A stretch of DNA of 64,000 nucleotides. It comes from Marthasterias glacialis. Taxonomy: Eukaryota > Echinodermata > Asteroidea > Forcipulatida > Asteriidae. Below are positions 14,201 to 29,200 of the stretch, piece by piece; position 1 is the stretch's first letter; each line of letters starts with the position of its first letter. The notes under the pieces were generated by a model, which was not told the origin of the DNA, searched no databases, and was given only the letters and a program-made list of their open reading frames with translations. The stretch is taken from NCBI GenBank assembly GCA_911728455.2, contig OU452228.1, positions 4,712,001-4,776,000 on the forward strand, written 5' to 3'. Position numbers and translations under genes: made by a program.

Positions 14201-17200
14201 TGAGCATGGATGAAGACTTCCTCCATGCTCTGAGGTAGATTTACAGTTGTAATTTGAAATCATCATAAATGAATAGTCGCCAAGACATGTTTTTGTTTGC
14301 CATGTCAGCTTCTACTTCTTGTTTCACTTTCAAATCAGTAATGGTTATTAAAATCTACGTACTGACCATAGAGCTGACCATCTGTGGTTTTGAAGGATAG
14401 ATAAATCTCTGTGGATAAACCATGCTCTACTAGATAAACTATGTCAGCCTGCAGTTTGATAATGACATTATGTGGTGAATGCATCTATCATATGCACAGT
14501 GCACGCATGTGCACAGTTCAGGGCAGGGTTGTGTCACCATACAGAAACCTCCAGCTGACACCATAGAGCTGTTAAAAATGCTTGCAATTCGTTAGTGTTT
14601 TCACGAAGCGACGGGCATATACCCGTCGCTTCGTGAAAACACAAAAAGCGTCATTTCGGGATGCCCGTCCTTTTCATAATTTCTCGAATAAATCATAAAT
14701 AAATTGATGAATTGATCATAAAAAAATCACATTTGATGAAAGTTTAACTCATAATAAATCAGAGGAGGAAAGTAAAGACTTAAAAGAATAAGCATTGTGC
14801 TTTTGTTGTTGCAGTTTTGAAATGTGATGATGCTCTTGTGTGATTATCCACAAACACAATTTTTTCCAATTTGACATGCCCGTCCCTTCGTGAATACATT
14901 GACGAATTGTTTGGTCAACTCGCTGTAAAACTACCAATAGTACTTCATGTGCAGTGTAGGCTGTATGAGGATCTTGTGATGCAGGAGATAGGGAGACTAA
15001 ATGAATTGATGAAGGTCTTGGAGATCAGTTTTACATGAAAGCAAAACTCAACGGCATAAACCTTTTAACTTCTGTTGGATACACTGTACCATTGCTATGC
15101 CGCTACCATTATTAAAACTTGTGAAATGGTTCTTAACAGGTTAGCATTTGCTGTTTTCATATTTTTGTCACTTCTCTAATTTTGTCTGATGTATGCTGCA
15201 ATCATATTGTGCCATATATACAATATTTATTTATTGCAACTTAGGACCCTCATCAAATATTTCTATTTCTTGGGAGAAGATGGCAACAATTTTAACCATC
15301 TTTCTCTTGCAGTTGACACTGATCATTTAGTACATGTTGATGTATCTATGGGTGAACATATTCTCTAAATGAAGGATGTCCTAGTAGTGATGGTTAGGCC
15401 ATTACTGATCATGGTTAGCTTCCTCCATGGTTTTAGACCAGACTGATGTTGAGCAGGAAAAAACAGGAAATCTTTATTACGCTCTGTGTCCATTCCTGCT
15501 GGTTCCCCTCTACCACAGGGTACAAGGGTCTCACAAGCAACGTGCTCACACAGTATCCCCACTGTAATCTTACCAGCAGGATCTTCAGCCCTTACAGTTT
15601 ATTGTGATTTTATCCCAGAGGCAAATAAACTCAGTAGGTGATTGGCAGAACTGGCCAATCCTCTGCCAGAATGCCAGCAGGAAGGCGGGGCTTATGCAAG
15701 GACCTCATTTACATAATCACAACCACTAACTGTGAAGGCTCTCTGCTGCTTGAGTACTGGACTGCACATGGAATTTGTGAACATGGGGACAGTGCATAGT
15801 ACCTGTTAGTACAAATGTATGTGTAGAGTTACTCTATTACGTACTTTGACTTGATGCTTTTGGTCTTGAAGCAGTGTAAGCTCGGCACGTCTGGAAACCT
15901 GCTTTTGTACTAAACATTTGGATTTATATGTTATTGTCCTCACAGGAGACTTCATATTCTCAACAAATGTGCAAGTATGAAGATTGAAGCTCCTCTCCAC
16001 AGATCTGTAAGTTAAAACTTTATTTTTTATTACTAAATCAATACTTAATATTGTTGTATGTAATAACTAATTGTAATTGCTATCACACTAATTGTAGAGC
16101 CCAAATTACTAAGTTTTATTAAATTTTCACTGAAATTATTTTTTTTTTTTTGCCAATATTTTTGTATCATAAATTCATAGTTAAACAACAGAGAAAAATA
16201 AACCATGGCTGGTGTTAAAGTTCAGAAAGCATCCGGATGTAATCAATTTCAGAATAACTTCCTTAGAAACTGAAACTGCTTGTCTCCTTCCTGTAGAATT
16301 CAAAATATTTGAAGTGTCTTGTATCGTTTTCAAGGTTTCTAAAACTTGTCAACAACAAAAGCTTTTATTGGTTGGCTTACATTTTTCTTTAAACTCAGTT
16401 GATTCTGTACAAACCTCTTGATTTTCTCTGTAGTCTTACTATGGATACGGTATGTGCTTGTTTGAAACAAAAATTACAGGAACATCCATCAATTAAGGTC
16501 ACATACTTTTGTTCATTCTTGCAGTTGTAATTGTTCCACATGTTCTATAATAAGTCCAATGCCAATGCAGTTGTTGTACTGTTTGTTTCAAAAATATTTT
16601 ATTTTTTAGCAAAAACTTTTTGACATAATCTTTTTTAACACTTTTAAAATAACCTGTTGAAAATGTCTCTGGTGCAATTGAAATGAAGTGCTTTATGAAC
16701 TGAACCATATAAATGGTGGGTATGAACAACTTTACACATCCCTAAGTAGGATTTGTTTAGTCAGAGGACTTCTCAAATGTAGTTATTGCAGGACTGAGCA
16801 AACATACACAAAACAAACTCTGGAGACATGTTCCCATGTGACAGACATCGGTATCAGTTCTGTGACAGAGAGACGTAATGTCTGGCACCATGCACCCTCC
16901 TCCTGTCCTTATCCCCCCACTCCACAGATTGATAAAAGGGAATAGAAAGTCCAATCCATTACTGGCCCATATTATGGTATGATATGATTGCGGGGGCTTT
17001 GTTGTTGAAGAGGGTACCTGACCGTAATAGAATACAAGTGGAACTTTGAAGCGATTGTTGTCAGGTATTTGAAGTAAACATTTAATTGGGCATTAAGAGT
17101 CAACAGATCATTAACACTGAACAGAACAGTCATGGTTCAGAAAAAATCCCCAAAACAATTTTTGTAAAGATGGGCTGCCCTAACAAACACAAAATACTAA

Positions 17201-20200
17201 AAATATCTTGTTTTTGCCTCTGACAAAGGTCTGGTTTGGATTGAATGCTAAGGCCATCAACCCTACTAGTTTTGTTATACATATATATAAATCTACTAAC
17301 ACCAAGAATAATAAATAAATAAGTTAATAGTACACTTTCCATTCACAGCAAAACCATCCCAAATCCCTGTTACACTACAGAAAGTGATACATTTCCTGAA
17401 TTGAAAAATAATTATTGAACTGGCAAAAAGTAACAATTGCTTTATAGACAAAAAACAAAAAAACAAAACTGGCACTGAACCAGTAGATGTAGTTAAGAAG
17501 CAGTCTTAAGTATAAGAATGTCCAACCTTCTATTTTGCATCCCAGTTTTGATTTACCCCCAAGATGAATATGATTTTTGACCCTGGTGAACTGCACATCA
17601 TGCTGTGCCATCGGCAGGACTCAAACACTCCCCATTATCCATGGTAATAATTTGTATGATGGTGTCCATATGATCTAACCAGAGGGAACACTACCCCCTA
17701 TGGTTAGGCCCACCAGAGTACTTGGTGAGAATCCAAGTGAAGGCTTCCACTTATCATATCGCCCGTATTAATGAAAATTATATATGGTTTGCCGTTAACG
17801 GGCATACCACACAAGGAGTGCATGGCAACAGCCTAGCTGTCTGCTAACTGTTGTATCATGCATGCATAATACATACACTTCAAGTATTCCAAGTCTTGGC
17901 ATTAATTCACCACCGCCGAAAAAAATCTATCAAAGGTCTCGCCTTGTGTATTTTGATTTGTCTGCTGCATACAAATTGCATTCAGTGGAATTCCGAGGTG
18001 AGCAAGAGTGGGCCCTCCTGCTTGAGTTTGCCTTGCAAAGACATGCTGTGCACTTTTTACAAGGACCCTTGTTACAATTTTAAGCTCTGAAGTAGATGTC
18101 CACATCGCATGTTTTTCAAACCCATATTTTCTGTGTACATTAGTTTTTTAATGTAGTCACCATGTATGGTTTATTAAATTTTCTTGATTAATTTAAATTG
18201 TAATGACTTAAAATGTTATCGTCAGTTGTATTACAGTTAAACCAAACTAAAAGACTTTGAGCTTCCCAGAAAACATTAGTTTCATCATGGAGGTGGAAAT
18301 CCATGGTTTCATGATCTATGTCTTTCCCACAAGCCACAAGTAAAGTAGAATTGAATGATTCAGGAGGGTCCATGGTTGAATGAAAGAACAGAAACTTGAT
18401 TTTGTGGGCCGTTCTCCAAACACCACTTTTGTCAATACCCCCTGGTCTGAATGACTTCATCAACCACACATTACAGGAAGTCCTACAGGCTCCCCCATCT
18501 AGCTTTTATACCACCCCATAACCCATGCCCTACTGTCCTATTTTCTCGTGGCCCAGGTGGATAATTTTAGCCTGTCATAAATATTTTATGAGAGGTGTTT
18601 TTTTGTGGCTGCTAAATTGGTGTTCCTGCAAATACTAAAGCAATAAGAAGATGATAAGGCTTCAAGCGTTCTGTATTTTTGTTTATAAAATGTTTAATTA
18701 TGAGGGCGATACATGATTCAATTCAGTGCAGTGATGAGTAACAATGATCTAAACTTTCTTTCTGTTCAGGTAACTTTTAAAACTCCAAATTACATGCGTT
18801 GATATTAAAATGGACATTGTTAGGGTATCATTAGTAAGTATTATATAATGCATAAGTACCATCCATCAAATAAAGAAAAAAGTGTTACATACAAGGAATA
18901 GGAGTGACTTGAAACAAAACTAAAGAAAAGCAGTTTGATATGTTGACCTTCAACTGCTCATTGTTTTGGTTTTGCAGTGCAGTGAGAAAGAATGTGACAA
19001 CCAGTTATTTGTTATCTCTAGAAATACCTCCATCTGCATGTAGGCAAAGATACATTGGTTTCAAGACATTTGTTCATACCTTGGTAGTTGGGGGGGGGGG
19101 ATGAATCAGCCCATCACATAAATATTTGGCTGTCTTTGATGGTCTGGCATAAACAAAGATCCTGCAGATTAAACGGCTTCACTCTATGTCTTGTTTGTTC
19201 AATTCATTTTTTAATTGAGATTTTGTCATTGCATTTAAAAGGTAGGCCTATGTTCCAGCCTATGTACATTATTAGACCACTTGACTCTGTTGAACAAAAG
19301 CATTAAAGTATGCAATTCCATCCAAACTGAAATTGTGATAATCTATTACCAACTTCTTCTTTTTTAGTTTCCCCTATTCTAACCCAAAACTTTGATTGCA
19401 GCTTGTACAAGAAACCAATGAGAAAGACATGAAACTATTGGCCATAAAAATCCTGACAAAAAGTTCAAAGGAAACCGTCATGGGTAATTTTGTTGCTATA
19501 ATTACCAGGGTCTTGTATTATGCCCATTATGAAATGACTTGGACTATCCATAAATTGATAGTGGTACTCCAGGTCTGTGTGTTTACCATTTTGGTATCTT
19601 GGCATACTTTGCTTAGATACCCCGCTATCTCTTTTGTCAATTTTGTGGTTGAAAGGTGCTCTGTCACGCACAACTCGCCCAGGCTTTTTCTCTTTTATAA
19701 ACTTTCGTCAGCGGGCTTTAGCTGATTAAAGTTGTTTTTATCTGTGGTTGGCTTAATATACCAAAATCAGTGAGATGTTTAAGTTTTTTATGTAAGTGTG
19801 TTGCCGGGGCTTACACTATTGACTTGAATGTGACGTACATGGGTAGTTCCTGATTCATGTATTCATGAGTTTTTAGATTACTTTCAATGGCCAGATGTGC
19901 CAGTTTCTAAAGCAATGCTAATTATTTATTTTTTAGCAATGGAATAGACTTTAATTTGTTTCATTGCATAAACTCAATTTGTCGTTTTATTTTTTGTTTT
20001 TAATTTGTCAGGGTGATGAATCAGATGAAGAGGACCAATGTGCAATCAGTAACAAGTGGAAATACACTCGCAGTAGTCGGAGGTGGTCTCGCCGTATGAC
20101 CGACGACGAATTTCCCCCCCACTCACCAGATACTGTTGGATCAAACTCTGCTGAGGGCTCCCCGACCCTCACACATGCCCCAGCCACAAGGCTTAATAGC

Positions 20201-23200
20201 AGCAGTCGAGATAGTCTGGTGACAACTGACAACGAGGGATATACCAGTGCCAGCAGCTTTGACAGCCCTGCTGTGATCCATAAGACATATAGCATTAAAC
20301 GCAAAGGCTCAGCTGAGATCACTTGTTCAGCATCTACAGGAAACCGCAGCTTAAGTCCAACTTCAAGAACTCCACCATCCTCCCCAATCATGTTGATGAC
20401 AGGGGATGAAGAAGAGAGTCCTCGAAATGCTATCATTGAGATCTCCTCACCGATCATGGTAAAGGGGAAAACATCTGAGGAGGTACAGCAACAGGGCTCC
20501 AAGGATCGAATGAAAGGAGCCAAGAACTTCCTGAAGAGGTTGGACAGTTTGAAGCTGAAGCGTGGAGGTAGTCTGCGTAGCAGTAAAAAGGGAAAGGACC
20601 ACAAGGAACCGCTTGTGATTAGTGAACCGATAGCAGATGACCAAGAAACTCTGAAACACAAAATAGAACTCTTCAATTGCATTGACTTGGATCAGGCAAG
20701 GAGATCAAAATCTGCATCACCTTGCTCGCCTTGGTTTACACCGCTCACACCTCCCGCTATGCGGAGGAGGGCACAAACAAGTGAAAAGAACAATTCTGAG
20801 AAAAGAAAAGGACGAGTGTTTTCAGAGCCAAGCTCTCCCATGGTGAGCAGGAAAATCGACAGGGAATTCTACAGACAACTGGAAGAGGCTCATATGAACA
20901 TTCTTACCAGCAAACTGACTCTATCAGATGTCAGGAATAACAATGACGAGGGCAGAGGGGTGTTCAAACTCAGTCCTGACAAGTCCTTGGAGATGGACAT
21001 TTCACCTGCATCCTCTCCGGGAACAGTTGAAAGGAAGCTGAGTTGTAGCGGTACCTCTGACTGCCAGTGCCAATCTTGCCAAGACAAAATGGCTCCTTGG
21101 AGCTCCAGTGAAGAGCTGCTGTCACCCCAAAATGCCAAGATGACATCTCCTTGGAACAGCAGTGTCTACGGAAATGTCCCAAGAACATTGCATTCCAGCT
21201 GTGAGCATGTCTCCGATGCTCAGATAGCAGTTGCAGAATGTGAATTTCTGCGACAGATATACAACCTGAAAAACATCGGTCACCCATCGGATCAAACCAC
21301 AGCAGGCCAAGCCCGTCCATCGGCTTCTACCCCATGTAATCCACTTTCCCCAACACAGCAAAGGAGGCAGGCCATCTCCAAGACTCAGTTTGAAACAGAA
21401 AAGCAGGATATTCTATCGAGTATTACAAAACTTCTTGTAGCTGAGAAAAACTTGGATGAGGATCACCTTACAGTACCTGTGATGCGCAAGAGGACACGCA
21501 GCAATAGCCTGCCAGACACACGACCATGCAGCATGCAGGTCCAGAATGTGACCAGGTTTGAGGCAGGAGACCCAGAACTGGATGGGATCAACACCGAGTT
21601 GGAATCTCTGCTAAATGGCATCCACCAGAGTCTTCATGAAATGCAGGAGAACCTTCGGAGGGGTTAGTGTTTACATTTCATTCATTGATTATTGTCTCAG
21701 GTACTTTTGCTTTTGATAAACTACCGAAATCATTAGAAAAGTTAAAATGAATTTGTCCTCCAAGATGTAAAGATTGATGGTTTTTCTGTGTTCAAGTTAT
21801 CTCGTCCTTGTATCGGGTCAGACAGTCTGTTCTTGTAAGTCTTGAACATGACATGAAAAACACACACAGTGTACCCTTGGATTAAATGGAACACACAAAA
21901 TAAGAAATTATGATGGGTAAGTATGAGAGTTGGCAGAGCCAAATAAAAACTCATAAATTATTAGGCCTATAATATTCAAGTCATTCAACTAACCCCCATC
22001 GACAAGGATAGTCCTGCACATGGTGCGTTTAGAGTAGAGTGTTGTACTTAATGCTAGATCTTTAATTTAATCAATGTTGATATTGTTCGGCAGCACCCAC
22101 CCCTGTGCTTTTATGAAATATGTTTGTAAATAGAAGTGTTTTTCAGGAACTTGTCTCTGGCTATTGTAAGATATAAAAGCTGATCTAAACCTTGAAAAAA
22201 AAAAGTCAGAAACCAATGGTCATTTTCAGTTCTGCTAGCTCCATCAACCTTGACCCTGTAAACATAATGTTTTTAAGTTTATTTTATAATTCCAACCTCA
22301 CCTGGTCCTTGACTTCTGATACTGTGGAAATTGTCCAAACCGTGACCGATTAAACCATAGAGAACTGCTCTCTGCTTAAACAAAATAATAGCAACTTATC
22401 AGACAATCAAATTGGTCACTGATAAAACGATTATTTACAAATGGCTTTCTGGTAAAACAATATTTACAGGCTAATTAAATCCCTCTCTGGTAAATGAGTC
22501 CACTGTCCGCAATGCAACCTTGACTCCATTTGGAGGTTGTTGTATGGTTTCTACGTTGGATTATTTATGTAACATTTCATGTTTGGTGTGAATTTTCAGC
22601 ATAAATGATATGTTTGCCTTTACAATGATCCTAGCCCTTATTTAAAAAAAAAAAAAAAAAAAAAAACAGTAATGAAAGTAAGCCAACTCTAAATTTTGTT
22701 TACTTTTCCTTGCCATGGTTTGTAGAAAGAAAGAAAAAACCTCGCTCATGGCAATGCTCGGGTAAAAAAAAAAGGTGTTAAAAACAAGATTTAGAGAGAA
22801 ATGAGCTGCTGGGAACAATGAAGCCCGGGTCTAAAGCATATGATTTACTGTAAGCATCCCCTGTGAGGTTATGACACTGAAAAATGACTGATTGAGCCTG
22901 GATAAAAAGCAATCTTACAAAAGAAGTTTTGTTGGGCTAAGCTTTTAAAAGCTCACTTTCTGCCTTTACTCAGTGAGTTCATCGTAGGTCATTAATATTT
23001 TGCATCAGTGGGAGTGGAAGTGGGAGTGGGAGAATTTTTGGTTGGGTATTGTTCATTTACTTCCCACAGTTTCCCTAGTTTGGCTTTTTCATCCCGAATT
23101 TATCATCCAGGAACTTCCAGTGCTACACTGTTCATGTGTAGCACTGTTCATGGGTCGCAATGTGAAATAAATTGCAGTACAAAACCAGTGTATGGACAGG

Positions 23201-26200
23201 CTCTGCACAAGCTTGGAAATTAATTGTAAACATTGAACCTTGAAAGATTAAGGCAGTTTGTAAGATTAGGACTGGTTGAAATGTCAGAGTTCACCCAAGT
23301 TCAGGGTGATGCCCTGTTGATGGCTTTTACAGATACTATTGCTTTGGTCAGTTTGATGAAGTTGACATTGCCCGCATTCATGTGGCCTTCAGTTTCCTGG
23401 CACCAGTCTCGCTGCCAATGAGCACTTTTACATATGTACTTTTATAGACCGTCTTTCTTATTATGATGTTACAATCAGGGCTTACCATGGCAGTTGTGGT
23501 TAATATTATCTAGTTGACTCCTCTTAAATTGTCATTGAGTACTATATAAATAGCTTTTGTAACCAGTCACTTCCGGACTTTCATGCTGTTCGTGTAGTGG
23601 TGTAGTGCAGTGCCTTCTCTTACCAAAAGTTCAGCAACACGTTTATTTCATCACCTATGCCGCATCACGGATGGATTTTTTGAAACTAACAGGAAGGATA
23701 AATGCATCAGATTCCAAGAAAAATTTCAGTATGTTTTACAAAAGTTGCTGGTCCTTAAACACATTATGAGGAAATTCATTTCCTAATTTTCTTCTTTTTT
23801 TTTCACAGATGAAGGCAGTCTGTCGTCAGTTTCATCACAAGTGTCATCACCAATCTGTTCTCCAGTCTCGTCTACTTTTGCTTCTCCCTTACCCTCACCC
23901 CTTCCCTCTCCCCAGCTGACCCACTCAGAATCCCAGAAGGAACTTGGGATTAGCACCCTGTCCACCAGTCAGGATACAACTGCAGCCAGTGAAGCCGATG
24001 TGACAGGATCCAACAACGATAGTCTCGATGTAGCAAACACAGCCGCAACAATGAGGGAGCGAAGAGACTCTGGCGTAGGCAACTCACTGACCAGACCAAA
24101 CAGGTAAGAACCAATGTAGAAATTGAGGTTGTCTGTCCTGTAGAAACAGAGGAAAGGTATTGCGTTGTGACAGATGTGTGGATTCTGTTTGTGTGTGGTG
24201 ACTATATCATCACTCTTCTGAGTCCTATCATCTCTTTGTATGGTTTAAGTTCCAGTTTAAATTTAGTATGTAGATCAATTATTCCTGGGTTCTTTTTATA
24301 GCATTTTTAATTGTTCTTATGAAGGTTAAAACAGCCAGGTTGTGTTGTTATGTATGTTTTTTCCTCCTTGGCCAAAAGATATTACAAATTCAGCATCTCC
24401 TGGAAATCAATGACGTCAATTGCACCACTTGACCCTTACCCATGTTGCTAGAACCTCAGTGAATTACTTACAAGAGCAGTGTGTACATTTCACTCCCTCG
24501 AAAAGAGCATAACCTTTTCTTAGAACAGACTTTCATGGGTCGGTTTGTTTTGGCAATGTTGTTAGTATCAGGGACGCTATGTACACATGGCCACACAATA
24601 TATATCCAGGCCCCATAATCCATTTCCCAAACAGCAACAACTAGCATTTCTTACCAAGGGTTTGGAATGGACTCCTGTGTACAGAAAGGATTCAAGGAGC
24701 ACGCTGAAAGCTGATACTCATTGTTCAGGCATGGTGGACATATTCAGTATATAAAGATATTTATGATCTCGGTCTTGGGATTGTACTGTACGGTGTTCTG
24801 CTAGGGTCAGTGACCATAGCATAACCTGGTCGGCATCCTTGGCTTCTTCTGTCCGCATAGTGAGGCTCCATTACAATCATCTTTATTCCCTTTTCTAGCC
24901 TAATGGAAGTGCGTACTCCAAGTCTGTTGGTTGTAGTTATTGATGCAGTAAATCACTGACTGTGTGACAAATAAAATAGGCTCGTTGGCCTTTACCATAA
25001 TTTACCAATGTGTGATGTCGGGCCACACAGAAACCAAAAGTGAAGATCAAACTTCAACAGTATTTGGTTAAAAAGGCCTGTCAAATGTTTTTGGACAAGT
25101 ACTTTTTATTTATTCTTAAAAATTGTATCAATTCAAAGTCCCTACTTTCCTAACTAAGTAAGTTCATACAAGATCTACATGTAGATCAGCCACAACATTG
25201 AACGAAAGGAGAGGCATCTGAATGCTTCACGAATGTTCTGCATTCAAGACAACTCTCTGTCTCACTGGGCGTTCCATCTTAGTTACCATGGAGCCAGGAT
25301 ACCAGGCATTGGCATGTGATGATAACCGCAAGACATTAGCAGTTTACTGCGGTGTCTGATTTCCAGTGCCTGTATGACTGACCACTTAGCCCGGCATCCT
25401 AAGTTCATTATAGAATTTGTCTTGAAATGGATGACACTGTTTCAGTTGTAGGAAAACAAAAATTATCAGTAATACTAGAATATGAATTTCAATACTGTTT
25501 GTAATCATTTTGACTACTTCAGATTAAAAGATTTCGTGATCGAAACTGAATGGTTAAGATCAAATTGAAATTGATACAAAGAATACCCTATTTGTTTGTG
25601 CTTCCTGTGATACACTTGTGGGTGAAACAGAAAGAAAATTGCATACCACGAAGGGGAAAACCACTGATTATTCTAGGGGGTTAATGACTTACAGAAGTAG
25701 ACAGCCCCCACCAGTCCTGTGAAGGAGGAACAATTATTTTGTTTACCAACAGCCTTGATGAGTCATCAGTCACATTACATAATTCACCACACAGTCATGC
25801 TTTACCCCTGTGCTTACATGCTGTGTTTTCTCAGTTGAATTCTGAGCAATCAAAGGGGAGAAAACCACAGGAAATACCCTGGTGTTGTGAGTCTTTTAGT
25901 TGTTTATTTTCAGCTTGTTGTTATTTTATTTTTCTGTGAAAAGCAAAACAGGGAACTAATCATCAGCAAGGTGTGGACAATCAAGCTTGTGTTTTTTTCT
26001 TCTTAAAAATATACACTGACCCTCTCACCTACATGTATCATATCATTACATAACTATACTATACTGAAAGCAAGGCTATATTTGTAATAATGCAAACAAC
26101 AAATCACTCATTCTTGTAAGATAGGCAGGAGAAGACATGGCCATTTAGAATGACACAATAAAACTCACTTTATTTCAAATGATCATATCAGTAATTCATT

Positions 26201-29200
26201 TAAAGAGCAGATCCAGAAGTTTTTTTTTCTTGAATGTTACATTTCAAAACGACCTAGTTTAATTCAGTCTTTTTTGATTTGAGCATAGAGCATGATGAGT
26301 GACTCATCTGCCTATATTAAGGGAGGCAGAGGGATGTTCTATGGAAATAATTAATTAACTTGATTGTAGCTTGAAATATTGAGCCTCATCAATCACATCC
26401 CTTGACGACCTGCCATTTAAGGCTACATCTTTTGTTTGAGTATATTTTTGTTCTACATGTACATACGTGATTGCCAGGGGTTAGTGTATATGAGTCAGAC
26501 AGAGTAGGCATTTGTGTTCACTTTAAATCGTAACACGTTATTGGTGTAATACTGTTTTAAGGAAGACGTAAAGCGGAAGTCACAGCATAATGATGTGAAG
26601 TGTGTCTTTGTTGCATGAATCCCAGTCAGTGTTCTTCTATGCTGTGTGATTGTTATCACTATTGTTCTTCTTTGTTCATTTCTTAGTAACCTTCAGGACC
26701 GTTGTATTAGTCAGTTACATGTCATTCTTGATAGTAGAGGATATTTTGGGGGGTTGTCCAGTATCCATAGTTAGTGGTCAGTGTAGTGGTCATTATTACA
26801 TACATGTTACAGCAGCAATGTGGGTGTCCCTTATCAGTGAGTCATGTGATTCAGGGGAGTGAGTAAATCCCCTTTTCCTTCCAACAATACAAAGTTGGTC
26901 ATTGACTGCTCCGAGAGTGGTCTAAACTATCCCTGATAATGGACAAGAAAATCTAGGCAAATAAAGTCATCTGACATCTGAAATGTTTTTCTATGTCTAC
27001 TGTTGAAAGTTGCCAAAAGATCGAATGCCAAAAGGCTTGTTGGATTGAACAATTATCACCGGAAAGTTTGAGGTTTTCTTTAACAGTAAAGAGAGAGGTA
27101 AACAAACAACGGATTTCTTAGGGTCAGGATTTTCTTCGAAATGTTACTAGTCATTGGAAATTTACAAAAACAAACACTGTTTTTTTTTCTCTTTTCTCAG
27201 TGATAATAATCTCTTGGTATGGTGACAATCATTGTTTTTTTTCCTCCATGGTTTACAAAATATTTTTTTCTCAGATGTTTCTTCAAGTAAATGTACATTA
27301 TTATTAATGAGAGACCTAAATAATCAGCTTATGGATGGAGGTAGCTCTAAGCTTTACAATCCTTCAATTATGCAAGCTGGCAATGGTCCAGGTGATTTCC
27401 TTCCAGGTACAGTGTGCTGTGAAAATTCACAGTACAGCACAGGATGTTGACCATGTCCACAAATCCAGTAGATCTGCAGTGGAAATCACATCCAAATAGA
27501 ATAATCACATGATAGCATTTCCCCCAATTAAACAGAAAAAATCAGCCCCCATCTCAAAAAGTCCCCGTGACCAATGACATAAGTTCTTTTCGGAGAATTG
27601 TCGATCAGCTTTATTGAGTCCGTCTTGTTTTGAAATCCTGTAATATGGAGACAGGTGAAACTATGGCCTGAGGGGGAAGGCGAAGGTACATCACAGGGTT
27701 ATAATTCTATCTTTATGCAACCATGAAATGAGTTTGTAATGAGATTTTGTGGCTTAGGGTCGGGCTTTTTAGATGGACAGCCAGAATACTGACTGCATTG
27801 TCGATACCTTTGTGCACATGTATTTGTATAATTTGTTCATGGGAGAATTGAACCCTTTGATGAATTTGTGGCTTAGCCATTGAGAAAAAAATTGTGATGT
27901 GTATGGTTTTGAATCAGTATCCGGGTTATATGTTTTTGTGAAAAGGACAAATTGAGTTTTCCTATTGTCCAATATGCTGCATGCAATGGAGTTGTCCGTG
28001 ACATGAAATCGATCAATGAAACCAAAGTTGTTATGTGATGTGATTTTCGGTATCTCATTTTTCAAGTGTAAATACATCGCTGAGTAAATTACACAGAGTT
28101 GTTAAAAATAAATTGTCATTTAGCTAGGATTTTAAACCCATCAAGAAAAATTTATCATAGCTGTTTCTCATGTCTTTATGGATAGTTCATCAAATTGTTA
28201 ACATATTCCATGAATTGCCGTTAATTGAATTTAAATACGCATTTCATAGTGTGTCAAGGTAACTCCCTCCTTTATGTAAATTGTCTTACCGGAATATTCA
28301 ATAAGTGGAAATCCATTGAGTCGCTCCCTGACTCATAGACTGGCCTTGATCATGATAGTGACTCTTCTTTATCACTCGGCCACAAATCAACTATGACAAT
28401 GGCTCTCTTCACACAAGACACACATGTGCCCTCTGTCGTGAGACATGAAAAACAAATTCTTTCAGCAATTTTGCGTTGTTCTTTGGTTTTTGTTGAAACA
28501 GAGTGATGTCATTAGGTCAACAGCTTTTTTTTTTTCTCGTTATGTCATCCATTTGTCACACTGTGTCTCCAAACTGCAATCATGCTGAAGTTCTCCCCTT
28601 CCTAAAAAAAAAAAAAGCATGAGTTGTGTGGAAAAAGATTTGCCAGTTTTGTATGTTTATAAAGGAGTCCTTACAATATGAATACATTTCATTCTCCATT
28701 TATTTAGCAATATTGACTCTTAAGAACTTTACTGATAATTTTAATTCGTTATATCAAGCTTTTCCCTCGTTTCCCTTTCTAATAGTTTGTATACCATTGA
28801 AGTAAATGGTCATCCCTCTGAAAACATTCTAGATCTACTTAGCCCTAGAAACTGTCAGCGTGGGTCATAACAATTCCAGCAAGGGCTGACAAAATATCAC
28901 TTATTGCTTCTCTCTTTTACTCTATATTTGGTGATAACCGTCCTATTCGAGATGACATAGTGCATGGTTCACCATGGACTGATAGCAAAAGGGCTTGATG
29001 ATGGCTCTGACATCATTCCGTTTAATATCACTCTCCATATCAGTCATTGTAATTTTAAAAGCACACCCTGGCATTTCAACCGACACATGCTGGAAACATC
29101 AATTTGGAACAGAGCTAATGTCAGATAGCTAATAAATGGTCGGTTATAGTGAGATTACAAATGACTCATCCAGACCCATGTGCATTTCTGCACTGTTTAC

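Noticed and set aside
20008..20682. 224-codon open frame on the - strand
   Set aside because: It lies opposite the DLC linker exon; the + strand frame carries family motifs and proper splice sites, so this is a shadow.
22644..22666. A-run as the tail of a retrocopy or SINE
   Set aside because: No pol III boxes, gene fragment or target duplication were seen beside it.
27276..27406. Exon-like stretch with acceptor TTTTCTCAG and donor GTACAG
   Set aside because: In the phase required after exon e it meets a stop within five codons, and no other placement in the gene fits both phases.
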